Shown: positions 50,237 through 57,433, numbered from the stretch's first letter. The stretch: DNA of 64,000 bases from Bacillus licheniformis DSM 13 = ATCC 14580 (GCF_000011645.1 NC_006270.3:3370501-3434500); one strand, 5' to 3'. Translations and numbers: made by a program. Notes: generated by a model from the sequence alone, not told the origin.

Positions 50237-51391
50237 ATGGAAAAAAACAAACAAATTCCACAGCCGATCAGAGGAGAAAAAGGAGCGGAAACGAAAATTC
50301 CGCACAACGTTGAGCGCGACCGCCAAAACCCGGACATGCTCGTACCGCCTGAAACCGACCACGGAACGGTGCCAAACATGAAATTTTCATTTTCCGATGT
50401 CCATAACCGTCTTGAAAAAGGCGGATATGCACGGGAAGTCACAGTTCGCGAGCTGCCGATTTCAGACAAGCTTGCTTCTGTCAACATGAGGCTGAAACCT
50501 GGGGCCATCAGGGAGCTGCACTGGCATAAGGAAGCCGAATGGGCGTATATGCTGTACGGAAAAGCACGGATTACGTCTGTTGACCAAGACGGCAGAAACT
50601 TTATTGAAGATGTGAAAGAAGGAGATCTCTGGTACTTCCCGTCAGGTCTGCCGCATTCAATTCAAGCACTTGAAGACGGATGCGAATTCCTGCTTGTCTT
50701 CGATGACGGCTCCTTCTCTGAAAACAGCACCTTCCAGGTGACAGATTGGCTGGCCCATACGCCTGATGAGGTGATTGCCGCAAACTTCGGCATTTCAAAA
50801 GACGTCGTCGCCTCTCTTCCAGTTGAAGAAAAGTATATTTTCCAAGAAGCGATCCCTGGCTGTCTTGAGAAAGACAAAGTTGAAAGCCCGAACGGAACGG
50901 TACCTCTATCTTTCAGCTACAATTTGCTTGAACAGGAACCGATTATATCCATCGGAGGAAAAGTATGGATTGCCGATTCCACGAACTTCAAAGCATCGAA
51001 AACGATCGCTTCTGCGTTAGTGGAAGTCGAACCTGGAGGCATCCGGGAGCTGCACTGGCATCCGAATACAGACGAATGGCAGTATTACATTTCCGGACAA
51101 GCGAAAATGACGGTTTTCGCTGCCGACGGGCATGCCAGAACATTTAATTACCAGGCCGGAGATGTCGGCTATGTGCCGTTCGCAATGGGACACTACGTCC
51201 AAAATACAGGAGATGAGCCGCTTCGGTTCCTCGAAATTTTCAAAGACGACCACTATGCTGACGTTTCGTTAAACCAATGGCTCGCGCTTGTTCCGGAAGA
51301 GCTTGTCCGCCAGCACCTTGACGTCGGCAGCGAATTTACAAAAATGCTCTCTAAAGAAAAGCATCCGGTCGTCAAATTTGATAAGAAATAA
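50237..51391 (+). CDS. oxdC: Oxalate decarboxylase OxdC (YvrK)
   Basis: 384 residues, a bicupin. Manganese motifs are present in both halves: IRELHWHKEAEWAYMLYG with LPHSIQALE, and IRELHWHPNTDEWQYYISG with GHYVQNTGDEPL. The SENST lid (FSENSTFQVTDW) carries the Glu that separates decarboxylase from oxalate oxidase. It converts oxalate to formate and CO2, consuming a proton. No signal peptide. AAAGAGGGG precedes the ATG. Confidence 0.96.
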   Translation: MEKNKQIPQPIRGEKGAETKIPHNVERDRQNPDMLVPPETDHGTVPNMKFSFSDVHNRLEKGGYAREVTVRELPISDKLASVNMRLKPGAIRELHWHKEAEWAYMLYGKARITSVDQDGRNFIEDVKEGDLWYFPSGLPHSIQALEDGCEFLLVFDDGSFSENSTFQVTDWLAHTPDEVIAANFGISKDVVASLPVEEKYIFQEAIPGCLEKDKVESPNGTVPLSFSYNLLEQEPIISIGGKVWIADSTNFKASKTIASALVEVEPGGIRELHWHPNTDEWQYYISGQAKMTVFAADGHARTFNYQAGDVGYVPFAMGHYVQNTGDEPLRFLEIFKDDHYADVSLNQWLALVPEELVRQHLDVGSEFTKMLSKEKHPVVKFDKK

Positions 51392-51394
51392 CCA

Positions 51395-51433
51395 GCCAGG
51401 CTTGCAGGAGACATATCCTGCAGGCCTTTGGCG
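51395..51433 (+). terminator. Hairpin after oxdC
   Basis: GCTTGCAGGA and TCCTGCAGGC pair around CATA-type loop bases, but the T run is weak, so it may be an attenuating hairpin before yvrL. Confidence 0.5.
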
Positions 51434-51463
51434 CTTGTGTACATATTTTAAAGGAGTTGTGTC

Positions 51464-51862
51464 ATGAAACATTTCATTATTTGCTGCATATCGGTTATAT
51501 TCGTTTTTTTCGCCCACTTTCTCGGCATTTCGATCCTGTTTCATCTGTCGGGCGCGTTTTACCAAACAGTCGGATCATTGCTGCTGTTTACGCTTTGTTA
51601 TACCGGACTGACCTTTGTCCTGGAACCGGCTGAAAAGGTGCTCATCCACAGTATGAAACTGCTGGGCATCAATCGGCGGATCACGGTTTTTGCCGCTGAA
51701 ATGATCACGATCGGATGTTTATGGGCCGCCATTTATACCGCGGACGAATTGCTGGACGACGTTCTGCTGACAACCTCGGCGGAAATCATGATTGCCGTTT
51801 CGTTTTTTACAATTGATAAAATCCTTTATCCGCGGCAGAGGTCCGGTTCGCTCTTATATTGA
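51464..51862 (+). CDS. yvrL: YvrL, membrane regulator of SigO-RsoA
   Basis: 132 residues with four predicted helices, starting HFIICCISVIFVFFAHFLGISILFHLSGAFY. Its position after oxdC matches YvrL of B. subtilis, which represses SigO-dependent transcription. AAAGGAG precedes the ATG. Sequence conservation of this family is low, so assignment leans on context. Confidence 0.78.
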   Translation: MKHFIICCISVIFVFFAHFLGISILFHLSGAFYQTVGSLLLFTLCYTGLTFVLEPAEKVLIHSMKLLGINRRITVFAAEMITIGCLWAAIYTADELLDDVLLTTSAEIMIAVSFFTIDKILYPRQRSGSLLY

Positions 51863-51958
51863 CGATCCATTTTAAACCGAATTTTTTCATTGCAGGACTC
51901 AATGATTCGCAACAATGTTATATACTGGATTTGCAGTGATTAAAAGGAGGTTTTGTTC

Positions 51959-52444
51959 ATGAATAAGGTTCTTTTCAGACCCGGCATGTCGATCAAAGAA
52001 ATTGGCGAACAGTTGCAAGGCTATATCGCCGCAAATTGGAAACAAACGCTTGACGATCATCGCGAAGCTCTTTTAAAGGTGTTTCCCGAATTGGAAGACG
52101 CGACTTACGGGGTCTACCTGGACCACCTGCTGCCTCCTGTATTTGAAAGTCTCGAACAGTCCGGCTTTACAACGATTCAAAATGCGGGAAAAGGCGATTT
52201 TTTTATCGGAAAGGGCTTGAACTTTAGACAGTCCATGGAAAAATGGGGAGCTGACAACTGCCGCTCACGTGTGTTTTGGGTTGTCATCTCCGATCAGCAA
52301 AAACAGCCGGCCGGGACGCTGCTCTTTGACTTTTATCACTCTCACGCCGGATTTGATGTCCCCCTCTCCCCGCGGATTTACACGTTGGAAGAAACGGAGA
52401 GAGACCGAATTGTTGCTCACATAAAACAGATAAAGGAGAACTAG
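51959..52444 (+). CDS. Uncharacterised cytosolic protein
   Basis: 161 residues from the ATG at 51959, behind AAAAGGAGG. Mixed helix and strand, no signal peptide and no membrane helix. Recognisable stretches are MSIKEIGEQLQGYIAANWKQTL, SLEQSGFTTIQNAGKGDFFIGKGL and FWVVISDQQKQPAGTLLFDFYHSHAGFDV. I do not recognise the family. It is the last intact gene before the accessory region and has its own terminator. Confidence 0.8.
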   Translation: MNKVLFRPGMSIKEIGEQLQGYIAANWKQTLDDHREALLKVFPELEDATYGVYLDHLLPPVFESLEQSGFTTIQNAGKGDFFIGKGLNFRQSMEKWGADNCRSRVFWVVISDQQKQPAGTLLFDFYHSHAGFDVPLSPRIYTLEETERDRIVAHIKQIKEN

Positions 52445-52476
52445 CTTATTTCGACCCACAAAGTCATAAGCTGCAG

Positions 52477-52505
52477 CCGCTGGGTATTCCAGCGGTTTTT
52501 TTATT
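52477..52505 (+). terminator. Terminator
   Basis: CCGCTGG and CCAGCGG with a GTATT loop, followed by seven T. Confidence 0.85.
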
Positions 52506-52596
52506 TACACTAAATGCAGCCAAGGAATTTTTGCAACCAATCAAACCACACATTCGTTTATGTATAAGACCAATATCTTACATAAGGGAGAAACTC

Positions 52597-52846
52597 ATGA
52601 GAACTTTCGAAGTGTTGACACTCCTGTCTTTTGTCATGCTGTTTCAGCAAAAAATGCCGGGAAAGCTTGCGGCGGCAGCCGGATTTGTGAGTATTGGCGT
52701 GTTGGCGGACTTGCAGCTTTATTCAAAACTTTTGAAGCAGCTCGGCATGACGGGCGACATCGACGGCGAACGAAGCGCGGATATCGTGAACCGGTACGTT
52801 TTGGATTTTTCAACAAGCATTTAAAAGAAACCGGTGGTAATCTTGT
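52597..52846 (+). pseudogene. Alpha/beta hydrolase (acetylhydrolase-type) remnant with internal deletion
   Basis: Behind AAGGGAGAA an ATG starts a membrane leader (RTFEVLTLLSFVMLF, then KLAAAAGFVSIGVLADL). It then jumps to what looks like a C-terminal end (LKQLGMTGDIDGERSADIVNRYVLDFFNKHLKETGGNL) with no catalytic core between. A one-base loss in a T run (TTGGATTTTTCAAC) shifts the frame before the end. The leader and tail fit platelet-activating-factor-acetylhydrolase-like Bacillus enzymes. At about 52846 it runs straight into foreign toxin sequence. Confidence 0.65.
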
Positions 52847-53219
52847 ACCTGCCAACAAAACTGGTATGTACCAAGGTCGTCAGGTTACTGTAACAGAGCA
52901 CGTCCTTGGAGGATATAGAAAAGGCGGGAAATCCAACAGCCCATATACAAGTTTTACAATAAATCAAAAGGTTGCAAAGGGCTACGGTAAAAATACAATA
53001 GAACTCGACATATCTGCTCTCCGTAAAGCCATCAGGTCTGGTGAAGTGAAGGATATTGTAATTTTATCTCCTAAACAAATCGAAAGGTTTAATCAAAAAT
53101 GATACTCGCCAGTCTGAACACTGGAAAAACAAAGCTTTAAAATGGACTCAAAGAGACACTGAATACTTTGTAAAAGGTGAGGTTCCAAAACAATTTATCA
53201 AACTACATCCGAAGGAGTG
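52847..53219 (+). pseudogene. C-terminal domain of a polymorphic toxin, frameshifted and without its N-terminal part
   Basis: After the hydrolase junction the frame reads YQGRQVTVTEHVLGGYRKGG, then SNSPYTSFTINQKVAKGYGK and IELDISALRKAIRSGEVKDI. A further frame carries EHWKNKALKWTQRDTEYFVK and ends IKLHPKE at 53219; the shift lies in AATCAAAAATGAT (about 53090-53103). The H..G-x7-SPYTSFT-x6-A pattern is reminiscent of ADP-ribosyltransferase-like toxin tips, but this is not certain. There is no trafficking domain. The immunity gene that follows is intact. Confidence 0.6.
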
Positions 53220-53225
53220 ATAGAT

Positions 53226-53510
53226 ATGCTTCTATATTATAAAAATGAATGCTTGGGTGAAATAAAAGGCGCTACTGTTGAAGGTGTCTGGATGTATGGA
53301 ACAATCATTCCTAATGAAAACATGGAAAAGTTCAAAGATTTCTTTAAGGCTGTAGTAAACGAGGATGACCCTTTTGCCATTGAACAGTATAGTGAAGAAT
53401 GGTTAGATGATGAAAATTGGTTTATTATTGATGAAAAGCAAAAAAAGGTAGGTATATCCCTTCCAGGGATTTACGAAAATGATAATGAAATAAATTGGAG
53501 ATGGAGATAA
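53226..53510 (+). CDS. Probable immunity protein for the adjacent toxin remnant
   Basis: 94 residues, acidic, from the ATG at 53226 behind GAAGGAG. It begins LLYYKNECLGEIKGATVEGVW and ends EKQKKVGISLPGIYENDNEI; no signal peptide. Small acidic cytosolic proteins directly after a toxin C-terminal domain are typical immunity proteins, and low GC compared with the backbone supports transfer. It is an orphan if the toxin is dead. Confidence 0.65.
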   Translation: MLLYYKNECLGEIKGATVEGVWMYGTIIPNENMEKFKDFFKAVVNEDDPFAIEQYSEEWLDDENWFIIDEKQKKVGISLPGIYENDNEINWRWR

Positions 53511-53512
53511 GA

Positions 53513-53540
53513 AGGCCCCTTTTTAGAGGCCTTTTTTTAT
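53513..53540. terminator. Terminator after the immunity gene
   Basis: AAGGCCCCTTTTTAGAGGCCTTTTTTT forms a hairpin with a long T run, bordering the amidase fragment. Confidence 0.8.
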
Positions 53541-53836
53541 TACTTCAGTAAGGATTCGAGTTTTGCTTTCGTTTTCGGTCCGTAAATACCGTCGGCAGAA
53601 AGCCTGTGCATATGCTGGAACCGTTTGACCGCGTTCGCCGTTTTCGGCCCGTAATAGCCACCTATGCCGTTATTCTTCGCCCCTTTGTCTGGATAGAAAT
53701 AGAGGGCAGCTAAAGCCTCCTGAATCTGCCGGACGGCCGTCCCTTTCATCAGTGGGCTTTTTACCTTATAGATGCCAGACCGCAGCGTGCAGGATGATTT
53801 TTTGCCGCTTGAAGAAGGCTTTTTCTATTCCGCTGC
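53540..53836 (-). pseudogene. C-terminal fragment of a phage N-acetylmuramoyl-L-alanine amidase (copy 1)
   Basis: The minus strand encodes the last peptidoglycan-binding repeat (KGTAVRQIQEALAALYFYPD, then YYGPKTANAVKRFQHMHRLSADGIYGPKTKAKLESLLK). Upstream in frame is a recognisable linker (SSGKKSSCTLRSGIYKVKSP). It is almost identical to the end of the intact amidase at 61739-62818 but lacks the catalytic domain and fades out near 53836. It is debris from another copy of the lysis module. Confidence 0.85.
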
Positions 53837-54005
53837 AAGAGCTTGCAATATGGGAACGTCCTTGAATTATTATGCCAGTAACCAAACGTTTTTCTCATGA
53901 TATGAGGACCGATGACCCGACATATTCCGCAGTATCATTCATATGTTCATTAAGCGATTCCCCGCTCTTGCACAAACAACAAAAACTCCCCAAAAAACAA
54001 AAAAA
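53837..54005. other. Unassigned stretch left of the ssrA remnant
   Basis: No gene with a convincing ribosome site. A plus-strand frame here (53872-54174) reads across the ssrA fragment and is judged non-coding. The 53980-54005 A-rich end is the T run of the minus-strand ssrA terminator. Confidence 0.4.
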
Positions 54006-54041
54006 CCACCATCATATGTATGGTGGAGACGGTGGGAGTCG
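54006..54041 (-). repeat. ssrA: Displaced tmRNA (ssrA) 3' end with its terminator: attachment-site remnant
   Basis: On the minus strand CGACTCCCACCGTCTCCACCA (54041-54021) matches the tmRNA acceptor/T-arm end (CGACTCCCGCCGTCTCCACCA type) with one mismatch. It then runs into the hairpin CCACCAT-N7-ATGGTGG and a T-rich tail. No tmRNA body lies to the right within this window. This is what remains when an element integrates into the ssrA 3' end, restores the gene at its far side and leaves the old end behind. Confidence 0.65.
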
Positions 54042-54244
54042 GATAGATAAGTTTTACATCGGTTTAGTAATAAGCGAAAAGGCTTTGCATCAAGGGTTTT
54101 ATGTTTATCAGTTTTCCTTGGATAAGTATAAAATTATAATGCGATCTTGCCATTTTCTTGCCACGAAAAAGTAGTGATAAGAGGATGACCTAACAGACCA
54201 TGAGGTCATCCACTTTTAATAAAAAGAAAAAAGGACGAGGGAAA
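54042..54244. other. Putative att arm region and a hairpin
   Basis: AT-rich DNA right of the att remnant. GGATGACCTAACAGACCAT followed by GAGGTCATCC (54182-54211) forms a hairpin. No integrase gene is present here. The repeated TTGCCA-type words (54146, 54159) could be integrase arm sites, but this is only suggestive. Confidence 0.35.
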
Positions 54245-54397
54245 ATGAGTATCAACAAAATCAGATCAGCACTGTATAAGTCAGCTAAAATTTTAGGAGA
54301 TGTTAACGCGGCGAAAAATGGAACGCTAGGGAAACGAATGGCCCGCCGAGCTGCAGGAAAAACAGCCGGCAAAATATTGGGCAAGCTGTTCAAGTAA
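54245..54397 (+). CDS. Small basic protein (50 residues)
   Basis: ATG at 54245 behind GGACGAGGG. The product is rich in Lys, Arg, Ala and Gly (RSALYKSAKILGDVNAAKNG, then GKRMARRAAGKTAGKILGKLF) and has no membrane helix. Similar small basic proteins occur in Bacillus genomes and prophages without assigned function. It is followed by a strong terminator. Confidence 0.7.
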   Translation: MSINKIRSALYKSAKILGDVNAAKNGTLGKRMARRAAGKTAGKILGKLFK

Positions 54398-54411
54398 AAC
54401 TATGTAGAAAA

Positions 54412-54470
54412 TCCCCCTCATTTGTTTTAAAATGTAAATGTTCATTATAAAACAATGAGGGCTTTTTTCA
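54412..54470 (+). terminator. Long-stem terminator
   Basis: CCCTCATTTGTTTTA and TAAAACAATGAGGG form an extended stem, followed by CTTTTTT. Confidence 0.8.
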
Positions 54471-54560
54471 CATGAAAGCTTGGACATGGAGGGGATATTT
54501 CTTAGAATGTATTGAGAATTTGTTGTTATTATTGAGATTAAAATTAAGGAGAGAATAAAG

Positions 54561-54920
54561 TTGAAACGAACAGCAGAGTTTACCTTATCATTAATTGCAA
54601 CAATCTTTTTAACAATTGGTTGGTTTTTCACAGCTATTTTCACATTTTTTTATGGTTTTACACCAGCAGATGAAGCTGACATGGGATTTTTCTATTACTT
54701 ATTAATTTATACTTATTTATCAATTCCACTTCTTGTGCTTATTTGGGTTGCAACATTTAAAGTCAAAGCAAACAGCAAAGGCTGGGGAATTTTCATTCTA
54801 ATTATGGGTGTCCTTTATACCTTTTCTATTTACTTTGTGTCAGGCATTCTCTTGTTAATTGCCGGTATTATGATGGTCGCAAAACAAAATAATAATAGTA
54901 GTAATGTTATGTCTGCCTAA
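54561..54920 (+). CDS. Four-helix membrane protein of unknown function
   Basis: 119 residues from a TTG start behind AAGGAGAG. Helices lie near residues 8-32, 42-65, 75-92 and 93-110 (IGWFFTAIFTFFYGF, YLLIYTYLSIPLLVLIWVATF, GIFILIMGVLYTFSIYF). The layout and FKVKANSKGWGIFILIMGVL recall DUF4064-type Bacillus membrane proteins. Low GC like its neighbours. Its terminator is interrupted by an insertion sequence. Confidence 0.7.
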   Translation: MKRTAEFTLSLIATIFLTIGWFFTAIFTFFYGFTPADEADMGFFYYLLIYTYLSIPLLVLIWVATFKVKANSKGWGIFILIMGVLYTFSIYFVSGILLLIAGIMMVAKQNNNSSNVMSA

Positions 54921-54986
54921 ATTACATAAAAACAACAAAGCCACCAATCTGAACTGACCCGTTAAAATGAGACTTAGAAAAAACAC

Positions 54987-55847
54987 CTATGCTGCCTGTC
55001 CCCTGTATTCCAGTGGGGACAGGTAGTTTAATTTTGCCTGAATTCGTACATGATTATATCGATACATGTATTGATTTACAATTTGTACTACTTTAGAATT
55101 GGATATAGATGCTCTACTTTGAGCGTTAAATCCTTCCGACTTTAGCGAGGAGTGAAAGGATTCAATGACGGCATTATCATGGCAGTTTCCTTTTCGAGAC
55201 ATGCTTGTGGTAATGCCTTTTTCTTTGGCCAAATTCTGATATGCATGTGAAGTATAGACAGATCCCTGGTCGCTATGAAGAAGTAACCCTACTGGTTTAC
55301 GTAATTCTACAGCTTCCCTCAATGTGTCTAATACTAGGTTAATATCTTGGCTCGTACCTATTTTGTAAGCCACTATTTCGTTGTTATATAAGTCCATAAT
55401 CGTTGATAAATATAACATAGTCGAGCCATAAGGTAAGTAGGTAATGTCGGTTACCCATTTTTCATTTAATCGGCTTGCTTTAAAATTACGATTGAGAGTG
55501 TTCGGCACAATAATATTACTCTCACCACAAATGTACTTTTGTCGCTTCTTCTTAACTTGACACTGAATCTCAAACTTTTGCATAATTTTTTGTACAGTTT
55601 TGCGGTTTACATTTATCCCATACTTTCTGTTTAAGATGGATTTAATTTTACGATGACCATAGTGATAGAAGTTTTTCTTACACAGCTTGATTACTAGCTC
55701 TTCTAATGAAGTTAGCTCAACTTTTTTATACTTCTTTTTCCAACGGTAATATGTTGACTTAGGTATGCCTAATACTCCAAGAATATCAATTATTTTAAAA
55801 GTGGCTGAGAGTTCTTCTACAACTTGGACAATGACTCGTGGCTCCAA
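54987..55847 (-). CDS. IS3-family transposase OrfB (DDE integrase domain)
   Basis: 286 residues. The rve catalytic core has the three acidic residues in NEKWVTDITYLPYG, LLHSDQGSVYTSHAY and NCHDNAVIESFHSSLKSE. An N-terminal HTH_21 region (GHRKIKSILNRKYGINVNRKTVQKIM) precedes it. It is made as a fusion with OrfA by -1 frameshifting. All motifs are intact, so the element looks active. Confidence 0.95.
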   Translation of the reverse strand: MEPRVIVQVVEELSATFKIIDILGVLGIPKSTYYRWKKKYKKVELTSLEELVIKLCKKNFYHYGHRKIKSILNRKYGINVNRKTVQKIMQKFEIQCQVKKKRQKYICGESNIIVPNTLNRNFKASRLNEKWVTDITYLPYGSTMLYLSTIMDLYNNEIVAYKIGTSQDINLVLDTLREAVELRKPVGLLLHSDQGSVYTSHAYQNLAKEKGITTSMSRKGNCHDNAVIESFHSSLKSEGFNAQSRASISNSKVVQIVNQYMYRYNHVRIQAKLNYLSPLEYRGQAA

Positions 55848-56149
55848 CTCCTTTCGATCTCCTGGTACTTTTTTATAATTGCCAATTGAGCCTCTAGCTG
55901 TTTATTCTTTAGTTTTAATTCTTCTAGCTCACTCATTTCCTCCGATTCTTTACCGTAGGAATATTGTTTTCCAACTTGTTGCGAAAATCGATAGGTTTGG
56001 CCTGTTTTGTACCATCGCATCCATGTTTTAATTTGAGTCTTATTTTTTATCCCCAGTTGTTCCATTATTTCTTTGTTTGTCATTCCAGCTTGTTTCATTT
56101 TAATTACTTCCCATTTTACTTCTTCTGCGTAATGTACTCTTGTGCCCAT
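55817..56149 (-). CDS. IS3-family transposase OrfA (helix-turn-helix)
   Basis: 110 residues with an HTH of the transposase_8 type (HYAEEVKWEVIKMKQAGMTNKEIMEQLGIKNKTQIKTWM) and a leucine-zipper tail (LEELKLKNKQLEAQLAII). The slippery AAAAAAG (55868-55874) near its end is the usual IS3 frameshift site leading into orfB, which overlaps by 31 bases. Confidence 0.93.
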   Translation of the reverse strand: MGTRVHYAEEVKWEVIKMKQAGMTNKEIMEQLGIKNKTQIKTWMRWYKTGQTYRFSQQVGKQYSYGKESEEMSELEELKLKNKQLEAQLAIIKKYQEIERSWSHESLSKL

Positions 56150-56239
56150 AGAAAAACACCCTCCTAAGAATCATATTGTATTAATACGATTCAGGGGGTG
56201 TTTTTTCCTTGTCTCATTTATTTGGGTCTCTCCAAATCG

Positions 56240-56458
56240 TTAAATGGTGGCTTTTTCTTTATACAAAATATGCAATGTTCTCGGCTTACCTTCTTCCCAA
56301 TCAACAAGCCCCTTTTTACGCAACCGGTCAAGATGACCTTTTGTTGTACTTGAAGATTTTAAACCAACCCTTTCACCTATTTCCCTAACAGATGGCGGGA
56401 AACCTTTTTCTTTAGTTAGTTCGTCTATGGCTTCTAATATTTGTTCGGATTTTTTCAT
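56240..56458 (-). CDS. LexA-like DNA-binding domain protein without the peptidase domain
   Basis: 72 residues from the ATG at 56458 behind GGAGGGGG. The winged HTH matches the LexA N-terminal domain (EQILEAIDELTKEKGFPPSVREIGERVGLKSSSTTKGHLDRLRKKGLVDWEEGKPRTL). The self-cleaving C-terminal domain is absent, so release cannot be by RecA-stimulated autocleavage. Divergent from a bacteriocin-like gene and next to a palindrome, it is the probable local repressor. Confidence 0.85.
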   Translation of the reverse strand: MKKSEQILEAIDELTKEKGFPPSVREIGERVGLKSSSTTKGHLDRLRKKGLVDWEEGKPRTLHILYKEKATI

Positions 56459-56509
56459 AGTATCCCCCTCCATTGGTTTGTTTTACCTATGACAATTATA
56501 CCAAACATT

Positions 56510-56536
56510 CGTTCTTTTTCCTACAGGAAGAGAACG
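56510..56536. promoter_or_regulatory. Palindromic operator candidate for the LexA-like protein
   Basis: CGTTCTTTTTCCT and AGGAAGAGAACG form a 12-bp inverted repeat between the divergent genes. GAAC/GTTC half-sites are those of Gram-positive LexA boxes. A TATAAT (minus strand, near 56497) directed at the LexA-like gene lies beside it, suggesting autoregulation. Confidence 0.55.
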
Positions 56537-56684
56537 TATTTTTGCATGCAGAGCATTATTGACCAGCTTCAAGTTCCTGTTTTTAAAATGTATCTTTTTT
56601 ACTATTTTTCAATATTCAGAGGCATTACCACTCATTTTATGGTAATCTATACAATACCAAATACATTATAAGGGAGAGAGAAAA

Positions 56685-57254
56685 GTGGAGACGATAGCTA
56701 AAAGAGTCTGTAAACCATTTATCCTATTGCTAACAGCTGTCTTATTAGTAACCTTTGTTGTACCTCAAATTTCACAGGCAAGCGAATTTTCGAATTCCCA
56801 GGTGAAAAGCTATTCCGATTCTGGTGATTATTCAGAAAAGGAATTAGAGGAAATATTAAAGTTTTACTTCGAAGAAGTTGGGGAACTAACTAATGAGGGA
56901 TATGTTATTAAAAACAAGGAATTGTTTGATAAAAAAGTTTTGGAGGGCGACCCTGCTGCCTTGAAACTAAAAGAATTAATGGCGTCAGACTCTTCTTTTC
57001 AGAAGTCTAGTTTTCAGGTTGCTAGTGCAACATCTTTTGGTAAATGTGTTGTAAACAAAATGATTGGTAGTTATGGAAATATAGCGCGTCAATTTTTAAA
57101 TGGTGCTATCTTTACATATATCAAAACTAAGCAGTATGATTTAGCCGCAAGATTAATGTTCAAAACTTTGATTAAATCTGGGATGAAAGTTAATGCAGCG
57201 TCTCTTGCAATAGAGTTGGGATACTATGGATGGAAATGTCGAGGGAAGTGGTAA
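56685..57254 (+). CDS. Secreted bacteriocin-like precursor protein
   Basis: 189 residues from a GTG behind AAGGGAGAG. The signal peptide (PFILLLTAVLLVTFVVPQISQAS) is followed by an acidic pro-region (about residues 31-112). The C-terminal 72 residues are hydrophobic and bracketed by two Cys, KCVVNKMIGSYGNIARQFLN near their start and YYGWKCRGKW at the very end. A cleavable pro-region plus a hydrophobic, disulfide-capable C-terminal peptide recalls SdpC-type toxins. No close family was recognised. The two-helix protein after it may give self-protection. Confidence 0.65.
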   Translation: METIAKRVCKPFILLLTAVLLVTFVVPQISQASEFSNSQVKSYSDSGDYSEKELEEILKFYFEEVGELTNEGYVIKNKELFDKKVLEGDPAALKLKELMASDSSFQKSSFQVASATSFGKCVVNKMIGSYGNIARQFLNGAIFTYIKTKQYDLAARLMFKTLIKSGMKVNAASLAIELGYYGWKCRGKW

Positions 57255-57256
57255 AA

Positions 57257-57433
57257 ATGTCTCCATTAACAATAGTTGAAGTCATCTTAGCGTTAACCGT
57301 TTTAGGTTTATTTGCATGGACATTTAAAAGTAAAAAAAGTGCTGATGACGATGATGTGTATAGATATGCAAGGTACATGATTTATTTACTTGTAGCTGAA
57401 GTTGCGATATACGTCATATTCAGTTTCATTTAA
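57257..57433 (+). CDS. Two-helix membrane protein, possible immunity partner
   Basis: 58 residues from the ATG at 57257, two bases after the upstream stop. Helix 1 is LTIVEVILALTVLGLFAWTF, a loop KSKKSADDDDVYRYARY follows, and helix 2 is MIYLLVAEVAIYVIFSFI. Size, topology and tight coupling resemble bacteriocin immunity proteins. No family was recognised. Confidence 0.65.
   Translation: MSPLTIVEVILALTVLGLFAWTFKSKKSADDDDVYRYARYMIYLLVAEVAIYVIFSFI

Larger units (their letters stand above)
54955..56229 (-). mobile_element. IS3-family (IS150-like group) insertion sequence
   Basis: About 1275 bases bounded by imperfect inverted repeats: TGACCCGTTAAAATGAGAC (54955) and, reading inward from 56229, AGACCCAAATAAATGAGAC, both continuing to AAAAAACACC. 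It carries overlapping orfA and orfB with a slippery A6G. No clear direct target repeat was found at the ends. Confidence 0.92.
54938..56258. terminator. Convergent terminator split by an IS3 element
   Basis: AAAGCCACCA (54938-54947) and TGGTGGCTTT (56245-56254, followed by TTCTTT) are perfect complements separated by the IS. Rejoined, they make a bidirectional hairpin between the membrane-protein gene on the left and the LexA-like gene on the right. Confidence 0.7.

Noticed and set aside
53872..54174. A 100-codon plus-strand frame
   Set aside because: It reads through the reverse of the ssrA end and its terminator, has no ribosome site and has low-complexity composition.
54951..56233. A direct target repeat flanking the IS3 element
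   Set aside because: Flanks read AAC on the left and CTC on the right with the chosen ends; no 3-4 base duplication was found.
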